From Knoellia locipacati (lineage in GTDB: Bacteria; Actinomycetota; Actinomycetes; Actinomycetales; Dermatophilaceae), in assembly GCF_007992835.1 (NCBI RefSeq), contig NZ_BKBA01000008.1, positions 558,001-622,000 of the forward strand: a stretch of 64,000 nt of DNA, given 5' to 3'. A program made the position numbers and the translations under genes. This document shows, one piece after another, positions 9,941 through 18,374 of this stretch (positions are counted from its first letter, which is position 1; each line of letters starts with the position of its first letter). The notes beneath the pieces were generated by a model. It did not search any database and had not been told where the DNA came from. It saw only the letters and a list, made by a program, of their open reading frames with translations.

Positions 9941-10954
9941 CTACTTCACCGCTTCGGTATGCCGGGTGCCCGCCGCGTCGGTCCAGCTCACCGCGGTGAC
10001 GCTAGGTCCGGCGCCGGCGCCGGGTGCCGACGCCTCGGCGAATGCGACCTCCGCGCTGCCGAGTGAGCGGACGGTGACGTCGGTGGTGCGGGTGGCGTTG
10101 GCCCACTCGAGCCTCACGTCGCGCGCGCCCTCCGGCAGCAGCGTCACCGAGCTCCAGGACCACTCGCCGTCGTCGGGCTTCTGCCCGTAGCCCATCGTCG
10201 TGCTCTCACCGGTGGTGAGCGGACGCGTCGACCCACCGCTGCCGTCGGCCATGAAGACACCGATGGTGCTGGCGTCCTGCGCGACGAAGAACCGGTCGCC
10301 GTCGTTGGTCGGCACGCTCGGCAGGAGGGATCCGGTCGCCGTGCGCACCTCGTCGTCGGCGTTGGTCCAGATCGTGTCGACGTAGGAGTCGACCTCCTTG
10401 GGGTCGTCGAACTTCAGGGCGACGGCCTGGTACGCGGTCCCCGGCAGCGGCTGCTGGTCGGTCTCGATCCCGCCGTGCGTGCCGTCGCGCGTGATGGTGA
10501 GGAACGCCGTGGCGTCGGCGGGGGCCGTGCCGAGCATGACGCCCTCGGCGCCCGAGCCGGTGCCCAGGGAGACGACGGTGGCGTCTGCGCTCGACCCTGC
10601 GAGCTGCTGTCGTGACGTGCCGGAGCCCTTGTAGAACATGATGTTGGGCTGGTCAGCGGGGGCACCCGGGCGCACCTCGACGGACCAGTCGCCGTCGAAC
10701 AGGGCGGCGGACACGCGCCGACCGGCGTCGACGGAGGTCGAAGGTCCGGCTGGCAGGGCCTCCCCGCCGAGGCCGGAGCCAAGGGGGGTGAAGGCGATCG
10801 CGGCGGCGGCGACCGCGGCACCGGCGCCGAGCCCGGCCCGGCGCAGGTTGCGGCGGCGCAGGCGACGCCGACCGCCGGTGTGCACGGCGTTCTCGTCGAC
10901 CGAGAGCGCGGGCGACGGGGGAGCGGCGAGGAGCTCGAGGATCGGGTCAGACAT
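9941..10954 (-). CDS. Membrane-anchored protein encoded with second SigE-family sigma factor
   Basis: A 337-residue protein with the same plan as the 7642-8907 product: an N-terminus beginning MSDPILELLAAP, an Arg-rich block (RRRLRRRNLRR), a single hydrophobic helix at about residues 40-57, then a ~280-residue external domain of repeated beta-like segments. ATG 10954 overlaps the sigma stop as ATGTCTGA, exactly as in the other module. The external domain shows no close similarity to the first partner by eye. An anti-sigma or signal-input role is inferred only from coupling. The stop lies 3 bp from the convergent VOC stop, so there is no room for a terminator between them. Confidence 0.8.
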   Translation of the reverse strand: MSDPILELLAAPPSPALSVDENAVHTGGRRRLRRRNLRRAGLGAGAAVAAAAIAFTPLGSGLGGEALPAGPSTSVDAGRRVSAALFDGDWSVEVRPGAPADQPNIMFYKGSGTSRQQLAGSSADATVVSLGTGSGAEGVMLGTAPADATAFLTITRDGTHGGIETDQQPLPGTAYQAVALKFDDPKEVDSYVDTIWTNADDEVRTATGSLLPSVPTNDGDRFFVAQDASTIGVFMADGSGGSTRPLTTGESTTMGYGQKPDDGEWSWSSVTLLPEGARDVRLEWANATRTTDVTVRSLGSAEVAFAEASAPGAGAGPSVTAVSWTDAAGTRHTEAVK

Positions 10955-11444
10955 GACGGTCTCCTTCGGGGACGAGCAGCGTGCGCAGGCGGGCGAGGCC
11001 ACGGGAGGTCGAGGACTTCACGGTCCCCGTGCTGATGTTGAGCGTGTCGGCGACCTCGCGCTCGGAGAGGTCGGCGTGGTGGCGCAGGACGACGCACTGG
11101 CGCTCGCGGACCGGCAGCTGGGCGAGCGCGGCCGTGAGGTGGTCGGCGAGGACGACCTGGTCGGTGCGGTCGGCGAGCGCCGTCTCGGGCACGTCCGAGG
11201 TGAGCGACTCGCGCCAGCGTCGGCGGTGGCTGTCGGTGTGGAGGTTGACGAGCACGCGTCGCGCGTAGTTGTGGGTCCCCCCGGCCTCGATCCGTGGCCA
11301 GGCGACATAGACGCGCTCGAGCGTCTCCTGCACGAGGTCCTCGGCGCTGTTCGCGCCGCCCGTGAGCAGCCACGCCAGGCGCAACAGCCGTGGGGAGCTC
11401 GACCGCATGAACTCGTCGAACGACCCGTCATCCCGCTTGCTCAC
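10947..11444 (-). CDS. SigE-family ECF RNA polymerase sigma factor
   Basis: A 165-residue paralogue of the 8900-9400 sigma factor, with region 2 (RLLRLAWLLTGGANSAEDLVQETLERVYV) and region 4 (LPVRERQCVVLRHHADLSEREVADTLNISTGTVKSS). Both proteins end in a His-Val dipeptide, encoded where the next gene's ATG overlaps. The start is GTG 11444 with GAGGTGG upstream. An 11-bp inverted repeat 29 bp upstream may be an operator or part of the 5' leader. Confidence 0.92.
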   Translation of the reverse strand: MSKRDDGSFDEFMRSSSPRLLRLAWLLTGGANSAEDLVQETLERVYVAWPRIEAGGTHNYARRVLVNLHTDSHRRRWRESLTSDVPETALADRTDQVVLADHLTAALAQLPVRERQCVVLRHHADLSEREVADTLNISTGTVKSSTSRGLARLRTLLVPEGDRHV

Positions 11445-11472
11445 GACACCACCTCTTCTCCATCACCATCGA

Positions 11473-11501
11473 ACCGGACGCCCTAGGTACGGGCGTCCGG
11501 T
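11473..11501. promoter_or_regulatory. perfect 11-bp inverted repeat upstream of sigma gene
   Basis: Arms ACCGGACGCCC (11473-11483) and GGGCGTCCGGT (11491-11501) are separated by TAGGTAC. It lies 29 bp upstream of the sigma start in the 222-bp divergent gap before the PHP gene. The loop could hold a -10 element, so operator and leader hairpin are both possible. Confidence 0.4.
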
Positions 11502-11653
11502 CCGAAAGGTTGTCATGGTCGGTCCGGGATGTCGTCAGAAGCTCGGGTCGTCGACGCCGAGTCCTCGCCCTCCACGGGCTCGCCATTTCTCAGAGGCGAC
11601 GTCCTGCACGCCCACTCCGGCGCCGGGTCCCCTCACCCGGTGCATGGCCCGCC

Positions 11654-11659
11654 TAGGGT
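11654..11659 (+). promoter_or_regulatory. -10 hexamer TAGGGT, leaderless
   Basis: TAGGGT stands 7 nt before the GTG of the PHP gene; no Shine-Dalgarno is present. This decides the GTG 11667 start over the longer upstream open frame. Confidence 0.55.
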
Positions 11660-11666
11660 ACGGAGC

Positions 11667-12508
11667 GTGAGGATCGACCTGCACACGCACTCGACCGCGA
11701 GCGACGGCACCCAGAGCCCGACCGAGCTCGTCGCCGAGGCCAGGGCCGTGCGGCTCGGCATGATCGCCCTCACCGACCACGACACGACCGCGGGCTGGGA
11801 GGAGGCCGTCGGGGCCGCCCTCCACCACGGTGTCCGGCTCGTGCGGGGCATCGAGATCTCGTGCAGCCGCACCCACCGCAGCATCCACCTGCTCGGCTAC
11901 CTGCCGAACCCGGACGACCCGCGGCTCGTCATCGAGCTGGCCCGGGCCCGCGACAGCCGGGTGAGCCGGATGGACCGGATGATCGAGCGGATGGCCGCGG
12001 ACGGCATACCGGTGTCGGTCGAGGAGGTACGTGCCCAGCTGGCGCCCGGCGCGACGCTCGGCCGGCCGCACCTCGCCGATGCTCTCGTGTCCGTCGGGGT
12101 CGTGGCCGACCGCGACGAGGCGTTCCGGGACCTGCTCCACGACCGCGGCAGGTACTACGTCGGCCACTACGCCCCCGATCCCGTCGACGCCATCGAGCTG
12201 GTGCGCAGCGCCGGGGGAGTGCCGGTCCTCGCACACCCGTTCGCGATGCGCGGCGCGACCGTCTCGGACGACCTGGTGGCCGAGCTGGCGGCGGCGGGCC
12301 TGGCCGGGATCGAGGCCCACCACCGCGACCACGAGCCGGCCGACGTCGAGCGCGCCGTCCGCCTGGCGCAGCGCCACGACCTCGTCGTCACGGGGAGCAG
12401 CGACTACCACGGGACCGGCAAGCTCAACCGTCTCGGAGAGCGCACCACGGAGCCGCGCGAGTGGTCACGTATCGTCGAGCAGTCCTCAGGCGTGAAAGTG
12501 GTGGAACC

Positions 12509-12512
<4 letters not shown>
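11667..12512 (+). CDS. PHP-domain phosphoesterase
   Basis: A 281-residue member of the polymerase-and-histidinol-phosphatase superfamily (3',5'-nucleoside bisphosphate phosphatase / YciV type). The metal-binding motifs are intact: N-terminal DLHTHSTASDG, ALTDHDTTAGW, GIEISC, VLAHPF and C-terminal GSSDYHG. Related enzymes hydrolyse 3'-phosphoadenosine-5'-phosphate or short oligonucleotides. The last four bases overlap the purU start (GTGA), indicating one transcript and coupled translation. The rare Ile codon ATA (12006) occurs here only within the over-represented octamer. Confidence 0.9.
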
Positions 12513-13399
<887 letters not shown>

Positions 13400-13438
13400 G
13401 CCTGTGAACGACTCGCGAGGGATGTCGGCGCGGCTGAC

Positions 13439-13444
13439 TAGGTT
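13439..13444 (+). promoter_or_regulatory. -10 hexamer TAGGTT, leaderless
   Basis: TAGGTT stands 6 nt before the GTG at 13451 and supports that start for the RecB-like nuclease gene. Confidence 0.55.
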
Positions 13445-13450
13445 GGCGTC

Positions 13451-14335
13451 GTGACGCAGGTGGGAGCCGGGCGACCGGTGCAGGACGAGTTCGCGGGCAT
13501 GCCGCCGAAGCTGTATGCCGCGAGCCCCTCACGCCTGCTCGCCCTCGTCGACTGCCCGCGCCGCTACCGGATGCAGTACCTCGACCGGCCACGACCCGAG
13601 CAGCGCCCGCAGCGCGCCCACACGTCGTTCGGGCTCGCGGTGCACAACGCCCTGCGTGACTGGTGGGACCTGCCCCGTGACCGGCGCACCGCGTCCGCGG
13701 GGCGTGAGCTCGTGCGCGAGTCGTGGATCGACGTCGGCTTCCGCGACCCCGAGCAGTCCGCGCAGTGGCGCCGGCGCGCGCAGGAGCACGTCACGGCATA
13801 CCTCGCGGGCGTCGACCCCGACGACCACCCCACCGGCATCGAGCGCACCGTGTCGTTCGTCAGCGGGGCGCTGCGGGTCACCGGGCGCATCGACCGGCTC
13901 GACGACCGTGACGGCGAGCTCGTCGTCGTCGACTACAAGACGAGCCAGAAGCCGCTCGGTGAGACCGATGCGCGCACGTCACTGCCCATGGCCCTGTATG
14001 CCGCGGCCGTCTGGAAGATGTTCCGTCGCCCCTGCCTGCGGGTCGAGCTCCACCACGTGACCTCCGGCGAGGTCGTAGAGCACACCCACACGCCGGAGTC
14101 GCTGACCCGCAAGGTCGACGAGGCCAAGTCGATCGCCCGCGACGCGCAGCGCGCCGACGCGGACTACGCCGAGCGGGGTGTCGAGTCGACCCTCTTCCCG
14201 CCGGTCGTCGGGCCGTTGTGCACGTGGTGCGACTTCCGTGCCCACTGCCCCGAGGGCCAGACGGCAGGCCCCGAGAAGTCCGGGTGGGCCGCGCTCGAGC
14301 CCACCGAGGTCCCGCGGGCCGTCGAGGTCGGCTGA
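13451..14335 (+). CDS. RecB-family PD-(D/E)XK nuclease with Fe-S cysteines
   Basis: A 294-residue single-domain nuclease of the RecB C-terminal/Cas4-like class. The catalytic core reads GRIDRLDDRDGELVVVDYKT (about residues 141-160). Four cysteines in the iron-sulfur arrangement of AddB/Cas4 proteins are present: one near the N-terminus in VDCPRRYRMQYLD and three near the end in LCTWCDFRAHC. No helicase domain is fused and no cas genes are nearby. Standalone homologues are common in actinobacteria, with role unproven; DNA end processing is the likely activity. Confidence 0.87.
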   Translation: MTQVGAGRPVQDEFAGMPPKLYAASPSRLLALVDCPRRYRMQYLDRPRPEQRPQRAHTSFGLAVHNALRDWWDLPRDRRTASAGRELVRESWIDVGFRDPEQSAQWRRRAQEHVTAYLAGVDPDDHPTGIERTVSFVSGALRVTGRIDRLDDRDGELVVVDYKTSQKPLGETDARTSLPMALYAAAVWKMFRRPCLRVELHHVTSGEVVEHTHTPESLTRKVDEAKSIARDAQRADADYAERGVESTLFPPVVGPLCTWCDFRAHCPEGQTAGPEKSGWAALEPTEVPRAVEVG

Positions 14336-14339
14336 GGGC

Positions 14340-15266
14340 TCAGCCCCCCACGGGTCGGAGACGAGCCCAGATCGTGACGTCGTCCGGTGACAGCCAAGGC
14401 GCCACGACCCGGTGGATCTCGGCCACGGTGGCGGGATCGGCCAGGGTGACGCTCACGCCCAGCCGCCCGTCCGCGCCGGGCCCGCCACCCAGCCACTGGC
14501 CGGGGTCCTGCGGTAGGGCCAACAGCGCCTTCTGGGCGGACACCATCTCAGCGCGGGTCGCCCCGTCTCGCTGCTCCACGCAGAGGCCGCCGGACCACAG
14601 GGTGCGTGCCTCGGCATGGGCTCTCTCGGGGTCATCGGTGACGAGCACGTTCATGGTGGCTCCTCGACGGCCGGACACCCAGGAGCCGACGTAGCCCTCC
14701 ATCGTCTCGAGGTGTCGGCTCAGTGCGTCGCTCGCCCTGGTGTCGGCTCGCACCCCCGAGGCCCGGCTGTCGGCAGCGCCGCGCAGCGGGTCGTCACAGA
14801 GCTGTGGGAAGGGGTCGCGTGCCGCCGGTGCCTCCACCACCGCCCCGGCCGGTGGGAAGTCGCTCGGCGGACGCTTCAGGGTGAAGGTCCCCGCCGCGTA
14901 GGTCCCGGTGACATAGGTCGTGTCGATCCAGGTGACGTCCCCCTCGACGGTCTCGTTCGTCACCTGGTCCCAGTCCCAGCCGACGAGGCGCAGGCTCCCC
15001 GCGCACTGGGGTGGGTAGGACTCCAGGATCGCGCCGACACAGAGCACGGGCTCCTGCGTGGGGGAGCCCTGGATGACCATCGCCGAGGTCCACACCAGGT
15101 CCGCGCCAGGGGACGGGGAGGCGCCGGTGCCGACGGTGCCGCCAGCAGGGGACGCCGCGTCGGCCGACGCGTGCGGAGCGTGCGAGCCGGCGTCGCACGA
15201 CGCCAGCAGTGCCGACAACAGCAGCAGCAGCACCCCCGCCGCTGCGGTCCTCGCCCTCGTCGACAT
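14340..15266 (-). CDS. Putative lipoprotein of unknown function
   Basis: A 308-residue exported protein with a typical lipoprotein signal peptide: MSTRARTAAAG, a Leu-rich core and the lipobox LLASC (Cys24). The mature part begins with an Ala/Ser/Gly/Pro linker and contains scattered Cys and Trp but no domain I can name. ATG 15266 is chosen because it begins the signal peptide. It converges with the RecB-like gene with only 4 bp between stops, and diverges from the VOC gene 63 bp away. Confidence 0.82.
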   Translation of the reverse strand: MSTRARTAAAGVLLLLLSALLASCDAGSHAPHASADAASPAGGTVGTGASPSPGADLVWTSAMVIQGSPTQEPVLCVGAILESYPPQCAGSLRLVGWDWDQVTNETVEGDVTWIDTTYVTGTYAAGTFTLKRPPSDFPPAGAVVEAPAARDPFPQLCDDPLRGAADSRASGVRADTRASDALSRHLETMEGYVGSWVSGRRGATMNVLVTDDPERAHAEARTLWSGGLCVEQRDGATRAEMVSAQKALLALPQDPGQWLGGGPGADGRLGVSVTLADPATVAEIHRVVAPWLSPDDVTIWARLRPVGG

Positions 15267-15329
15267 GCCCCTTCGACGGGACTCGGCGTTCGACGGTTCC
15301 CTGTCGGCGGACGGTGCGAGGCTGGGCCC

Positions 15330-15713
15330 ATGATCGTCGACCACATCGGTATCACCTGCGCCGACCTCGAGTCCTCCAAGCGCTTCTACGACGCGGTGCT
15401 CGCCACCCTCGGCCACCGCCGGGTCATGGACGTCGGCGTCGCCGTCGGCTACGGCAGCGAGAGCCCCGACTTCTGGCTGGCGGAGCCGGAGGTCGAGGGT
15501 CCCAACCGCGAGACCCACATCGGCTTCACGGCGTCGGGCGTCGACGCGGTGCACGCCTTCCATGCCGCAGCCAAGGGCCTCGGTGCCGAGACGCTGCACG
15601 AGCCCCGGCTCTGGCCGGAGTACCACCCGGGCTACTACGCCGTCTTCGTCAGGGACCCCGACGGCAACAACGTCGAGGCCGTCTTCCACGGCGCGACGCC
15701 GGCGGGGGAGTGA
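15330..15713 (+). CDS. VOC/glyoxalase-like protein
   Basis: A 127-residue VOC protein starting MIVDHIGITCADLESSKRFYDAVL, the classic first-module motif, and ending VFVRDPDGNNVEAVFH with the metal-ligand Glu. This subgroup resembles the small glyoxalase/bleomycin-resistance-like proteins annotated as lactoylglutathione lyase-like; substrate unknown. It is 8 bp from the next VOC gene, so the two probably form an operon. Confidence 0.88.
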   Translation: MIVDHIGITCADLESSKRFYDAVLATLGHRRVMDVGVAVGYGSESPDFWLAEPEVEGPNRETHIGFTASGVDAVHAFHAAAKGLGAETLHEPRLWPEYHPGYYAVFVRDPDGNNVEAVFHGATPAGE

Positions 15714-15721
15714 GGCCGGGC

Positions 15722-16189
15722 ATGGAGCAGCGTGTCTCGTTCGTCACCCTGGCCGTCGCGGACCTCGCCGCCTCGCACCGGTTCTATGTCGACGGGCTCG
15801 GCTGGACCCCGGAGTTCCACGACCCGTCCGAGGTGCTCATGTTCCGGGCAGGGCCGTTGACGGTGCTCTCACTCTGGGACCGCGCGCACTTCGAGGCCGA
15901 GGTCGGTGCGCCGGCCCAGACCGGTCCCGGAGTCGTCCCGATCACGCTGAGCCACAACGTGCACGAGCGCGGCCAGGTCGACGACGTGCTCGCAGACGCC
16001 CGTGCCGCCGGCGCGAGCGAGGTCTCCGACGGCGTCGAGCGCGAGTGGGGCGGCTACACCGGCTACTTCGCCGACCCCGACGGGTTCCGCTGGGAGATCG
16101 CCTGGAACCCTGGGCCGGTCGGGCAGTTCGTCCTGCCGCCCGTGGCCGACACCACCCTCGGGGTGGACACCGGGACCGGCGCGGACTGA
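15722..16189 (+). CDS. VOC/glyoxalase-like protein
   Basis: A 155-residue VOC protein (FVTLAVADLAASHRFYVDGLGW ... GYFADPDGFRWEIAWNP). This is the subgroup with a C-terminal WEIA(W/H)NP motif, frequent in actinobacteria and uncharacterised. It lies directly downstream of another VOC gene but shares only the fold signature, so tandem recent duplication is unlikely. A 7-bp stem (16207-16223) follows and may terminate the pair. Confidence 0.87.
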   Translation: MEQRVSFVTLAVADLAASHRFYVDGLGWTPEFHDPSEVLMFRAGPLTVLSLWDRAHFEAEVGAPAQTGPGVVPITLSHNVHERGQVDDVLADARAAGASEVSDGVEREWGGYTGYFADPDGFRWEIAWNPGPVGQFVLPPVADTTLGVDTGTGAD

Positions 16190-16206
16190 GAGACTGGGGC
16201 GCGGGT

Positions 16207-16223
16207 CCCACGCTCTGCGTGGG
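16207..16223 (+). terminator. short hairpin after VOC pair
   Basis: CCCACGC and GCGTGGG pair around a TCT loop. There is no T-run, so a terminator is tentative. Confidence 0.35.
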
Positions 16224-16256
16224 CCGGCATACCCACTCTTCCCGCTAGGACACCAC

Positions 16257-17039
16257 GTGCCCCCTCGCAAGCGCGCCGCCGGCGCCACGATCCTCGCCGT
16301 CGCCAACCAGAAGGGCGGCGTCGCCAAGACGACCTCGGTCGCCTCGCTCGGCGCCGCGTTCGCCGAGCTCGGCAAGCGGGTCCTGCTCGTCGACCTCGAC
16401 GCTCAGGCGTGCCTGACGTTCAGCCTCGGTGTCGACCCCGACGAGGTCGAGGAGTCGATCCACCACGTCCTGCTCGGGCAGGTCGAGATCAAGGACGTCG
16501 TCGTCGAGTGCGAGGACGGCGTCCACCTCGTCCCCAGCTCGATCGACCTCGCCGGCACCGAGGCCGTGCTGCTCGGGCGACCGGCCCGCGAGTACGTCCT
16601 GCAGACCGCGCTCGAGCCGGTGCGCAAGGAATACGACGTCATCCTCGTCGACTGCTCGCCGAGCCTCGGGGTGCTCACCCTCAACGCCCTCACCGCGGCG
16701 AGCGGGCTCATCATCCCGATGCCGTGCGAGATGCTCAGCCACCGCGGCGTCGGCCAGCTGCTCGACACCGTCGCCGACGTCAAGCGCTTCCTCAACAAGA
16801 AGCTCAAGGTCGTCGGCATCCTGCCCACCCTCTTCGACGGTCGCAGCAACCACGCCCAAGAGGTCCTGTCCGACGTGGGCGAGCGCTACCAGCTGCCGGT
16901 GCTGTCGCCGCCGATCCCGCGCACCGTGAGGTTCGCCGAGGCGCCCGCCGTGGGCCGGTCGATCCTCGCGACGTCGCGCACGTCCAAGGGCGCGCGCGCC
17001 TACCGCGAGGTCGCCAAGAGCCTGCTGCCGCAGCTCTAG
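16257..17039 (+). CDS. ParA/Soj-type ATPase (orphan)
   Basis: A 260-residue MinD/ParA ATPase. The deviant Walker A is KGGVAKTT with the signature lysine (residues ~19-26), followed by VLLVDLDAQACLT and the Walker B VILVDCSPSLGVLT. No parB or parS-like cluster lies nearby, so it is not the chromosome-partition pair; orphan ParAs position other cargo. GTG 16257 is chosen, with TAGGAC 5 nt upstream, close to the leaderless pattern of neighbouring genes. Confidence 0.88.
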   Translation: MPPRKRAAGATILAVANQKGGVAKTTSVASLGAAFAELGKRVLLVDLDAQACLTFSLGVDPDEVEESIHHVLLGQVEIKDVVVECEDGVHLVPSSIDLAGTEAVLLGRPAREYVLQTALEPVRKEYDVILVDCSPSLGVLTLNALTAASGLIIPMPCEMLSHRGVGQLLDTVADVKRFLNKKLKVVGILPTLFDGRSNHAQEVLSDVGERYQLPVLSPPIPRTVRFAEAPAVGRSILATSRTSKGARAYREVAKSLLPQL

Positions 17040-17092
17040 CCGGGCCGAGATCCCGCCCTCGGCCGAATGTCGGAGGGGGTCGTGAGCGGGGT

Positions 17093-17098
17093 TACGGT
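17093..17098 (+). promoter_or_regulatory. -10 hexamer TACGGT, leaderless
   Basis: TACGGT stands 6 nt before ATG 17105 of the alcohol dehydrogenase gene. A GGAGG overlaps this stretch, so a short-leader reading is also possible. Confidence 0.45.
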
Positions 17099-17104
17099 GG
17101 AGGC

Positions 17105-18163
17105 ATGCCCACCACCACACGAGCTCTGTCCGTCCCCTCTGCCGGCGCTCCCTTCGAGGCCGTGGACCTCGAGCGCCGCGACCTGCGCGACGACGACGTC
17201 CGGATCGACGTCGCCTTCGCCGGCATCTGCCACAGCGACATCCACACCGTCCGCGACGAGTGGGGTGCCGCGCACTACCCGATCGTCACCGGCCACGAGA
17301 TCGCCGGCACCGTGAGCGCCGTCGGCGACGGCGTCACCAAGTACAAGGTCGGCGACCGGGTCGGCGTCGGCTGCCTCGTCGACTCCTGCACCGAGTGCGA
17401 GAACTGCAAGAACGGCCAGGAGATGTTCTGCTCCAACGGCTCGGTCGGCACCTACAACAGCCAGAACTACGACGGCGAGTGGGCTGCCGGCGGCTACAGC
17501 CAGCAGATCGTCGTCACCGAGCGCATGGTCCTGCGCATCCCCGACGGCATCGAGCTCGACGAGGCCGCGCCGCTGCTCTGCGCCGGCATCACGACCTACT
17601 CGCCGCTGCGCCGCTGGGGCGCCGGCCCGGGCAAGAAGGTCGCCGTCGTCGGTGTCGGCGGCCTCGGACACATGGCCGTCAAGCTCGCCGCCGCCATGGG
17701 CGCCGAGGTCTCGACGCTCTCGCGCTCGTCGGCCAAGGCCGACGACGCCAAGGCGCTGGGCTCGAGCAACCACATCGCCACGAGCGACGACGACGCGATG
17801 AAGGCGGCCAAGGGCAGCTTCGACCTCATCATCAACACGGTGAGCGCGGACCTCGACATGGAGACCTACGTCCGGCTGCTCCGTCCCAACGGCGCCCTCG
17901 TCAACGTCGGCCTCCCGCCGAACAAGCTCTCGGTCAACCCCGGTGCCCTCATCGGCGGCAACAAGGTGCTCACCGGCAGCAACATCGGTGGCATCGGCGA
18001 GACCCAGGAGATGCTCGACTTCTGCGCCGAGCACGGTCTCGGTGCGACGATCGAGACGCTCGACGCGAGCGACACGACGACGATCGACGCGGCATACGAC
18101 GAGGTCGTGGCGGGCAAGGTCCGCTACCGCTACGTCATCGACACCTCGACGATCCCCGCCTGA
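17105..18163 (+). CDS. Zinc-dependent alcohol dehydrogenase (CAD/YahK type)
   Basis: A 352-residue medium-chain dehydrogenase of the cinnamyl-alcohol-dehydrogenase/aldehyde-reductase class. Catalytic zinc ligands are in GICHSDIH and TGHEIAG, structural zinc is held by CTECENCKNGQEMFC (C-x2-C-x2-C-x7-C), and the nucleotide site is VAVVGVGGLGHMAVKLA with SRSS after beta-2, which favours NADP(H). Probable role is aldehyde reduction and detoxification. Two strong hairpins follow. Confidence 0.92.
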   Translation: MPTTTRALSVPSAGAPFEAVDLERRDLRDDDVRIDVAFAGICHSDIHTVRDEWGAAHYPIVTGHEIAGTVSAVGDGVTKYKVGDRVGVGCLVDSCTECENCKNGQEMFCSNGSVGTYNSQNYDGEWAAGGYSQQIVVTERMVLRIPDGIELDEAAPLLCAGITTYSPLRRWGAGPGKKVAVVGVGGLGHMAVKLAAAMGAEVSTLSRSSAKADDAKALGSSNHIATSDDDAMKAAKGSFDLIINTVSADLDMETYVRLLRPNGALVNVGLPPNKLSVNPGALIGGNKVLTGSNIGGIGETQEMLDFCAEHGLGATIETLDASDTTTIDAAYDEVVAGKVRYRYVIDTSTIPA

Positions 18164-18192
18164 CCGGCACCCGCCACGGCGGGTCGTCACAC

Positions 18193-18227
18193 GCGACCGT
18201 CGGCGTCCTTGGGACGCCGGCGGTCGC
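18193..18227. terminator. hairpin 1 between convergent adh and helicase genes
   Basis: 16-bp stem with one mismatch and a TTG loop. Confidence 0.6.
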
Positions 18228-18281
18228 TGTGCGCGACGGACCCGACGCTCGACCCGCCCACCCGGATGGCGCCGCGCAACG

Positions 18282-18320
18282 CACGAGGCCCGCCCCGCAC
18301 AGTGCGGGACGGGCCTCGTG
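18282..18320. terminator. hairpin 2 between convergent adh and helicase genes
   Basis: 18-bp stem with one mismatch and a CAG loop. It reads equally in both directions, so a bidirectional terminator is likely. Confidence 0.65.
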
Positions 18321-18374
18321 TCGGGCGGGGCAACAGCGGCCGTATGCCGGCCGGTCACCCTCGCGGGGTGGGTC

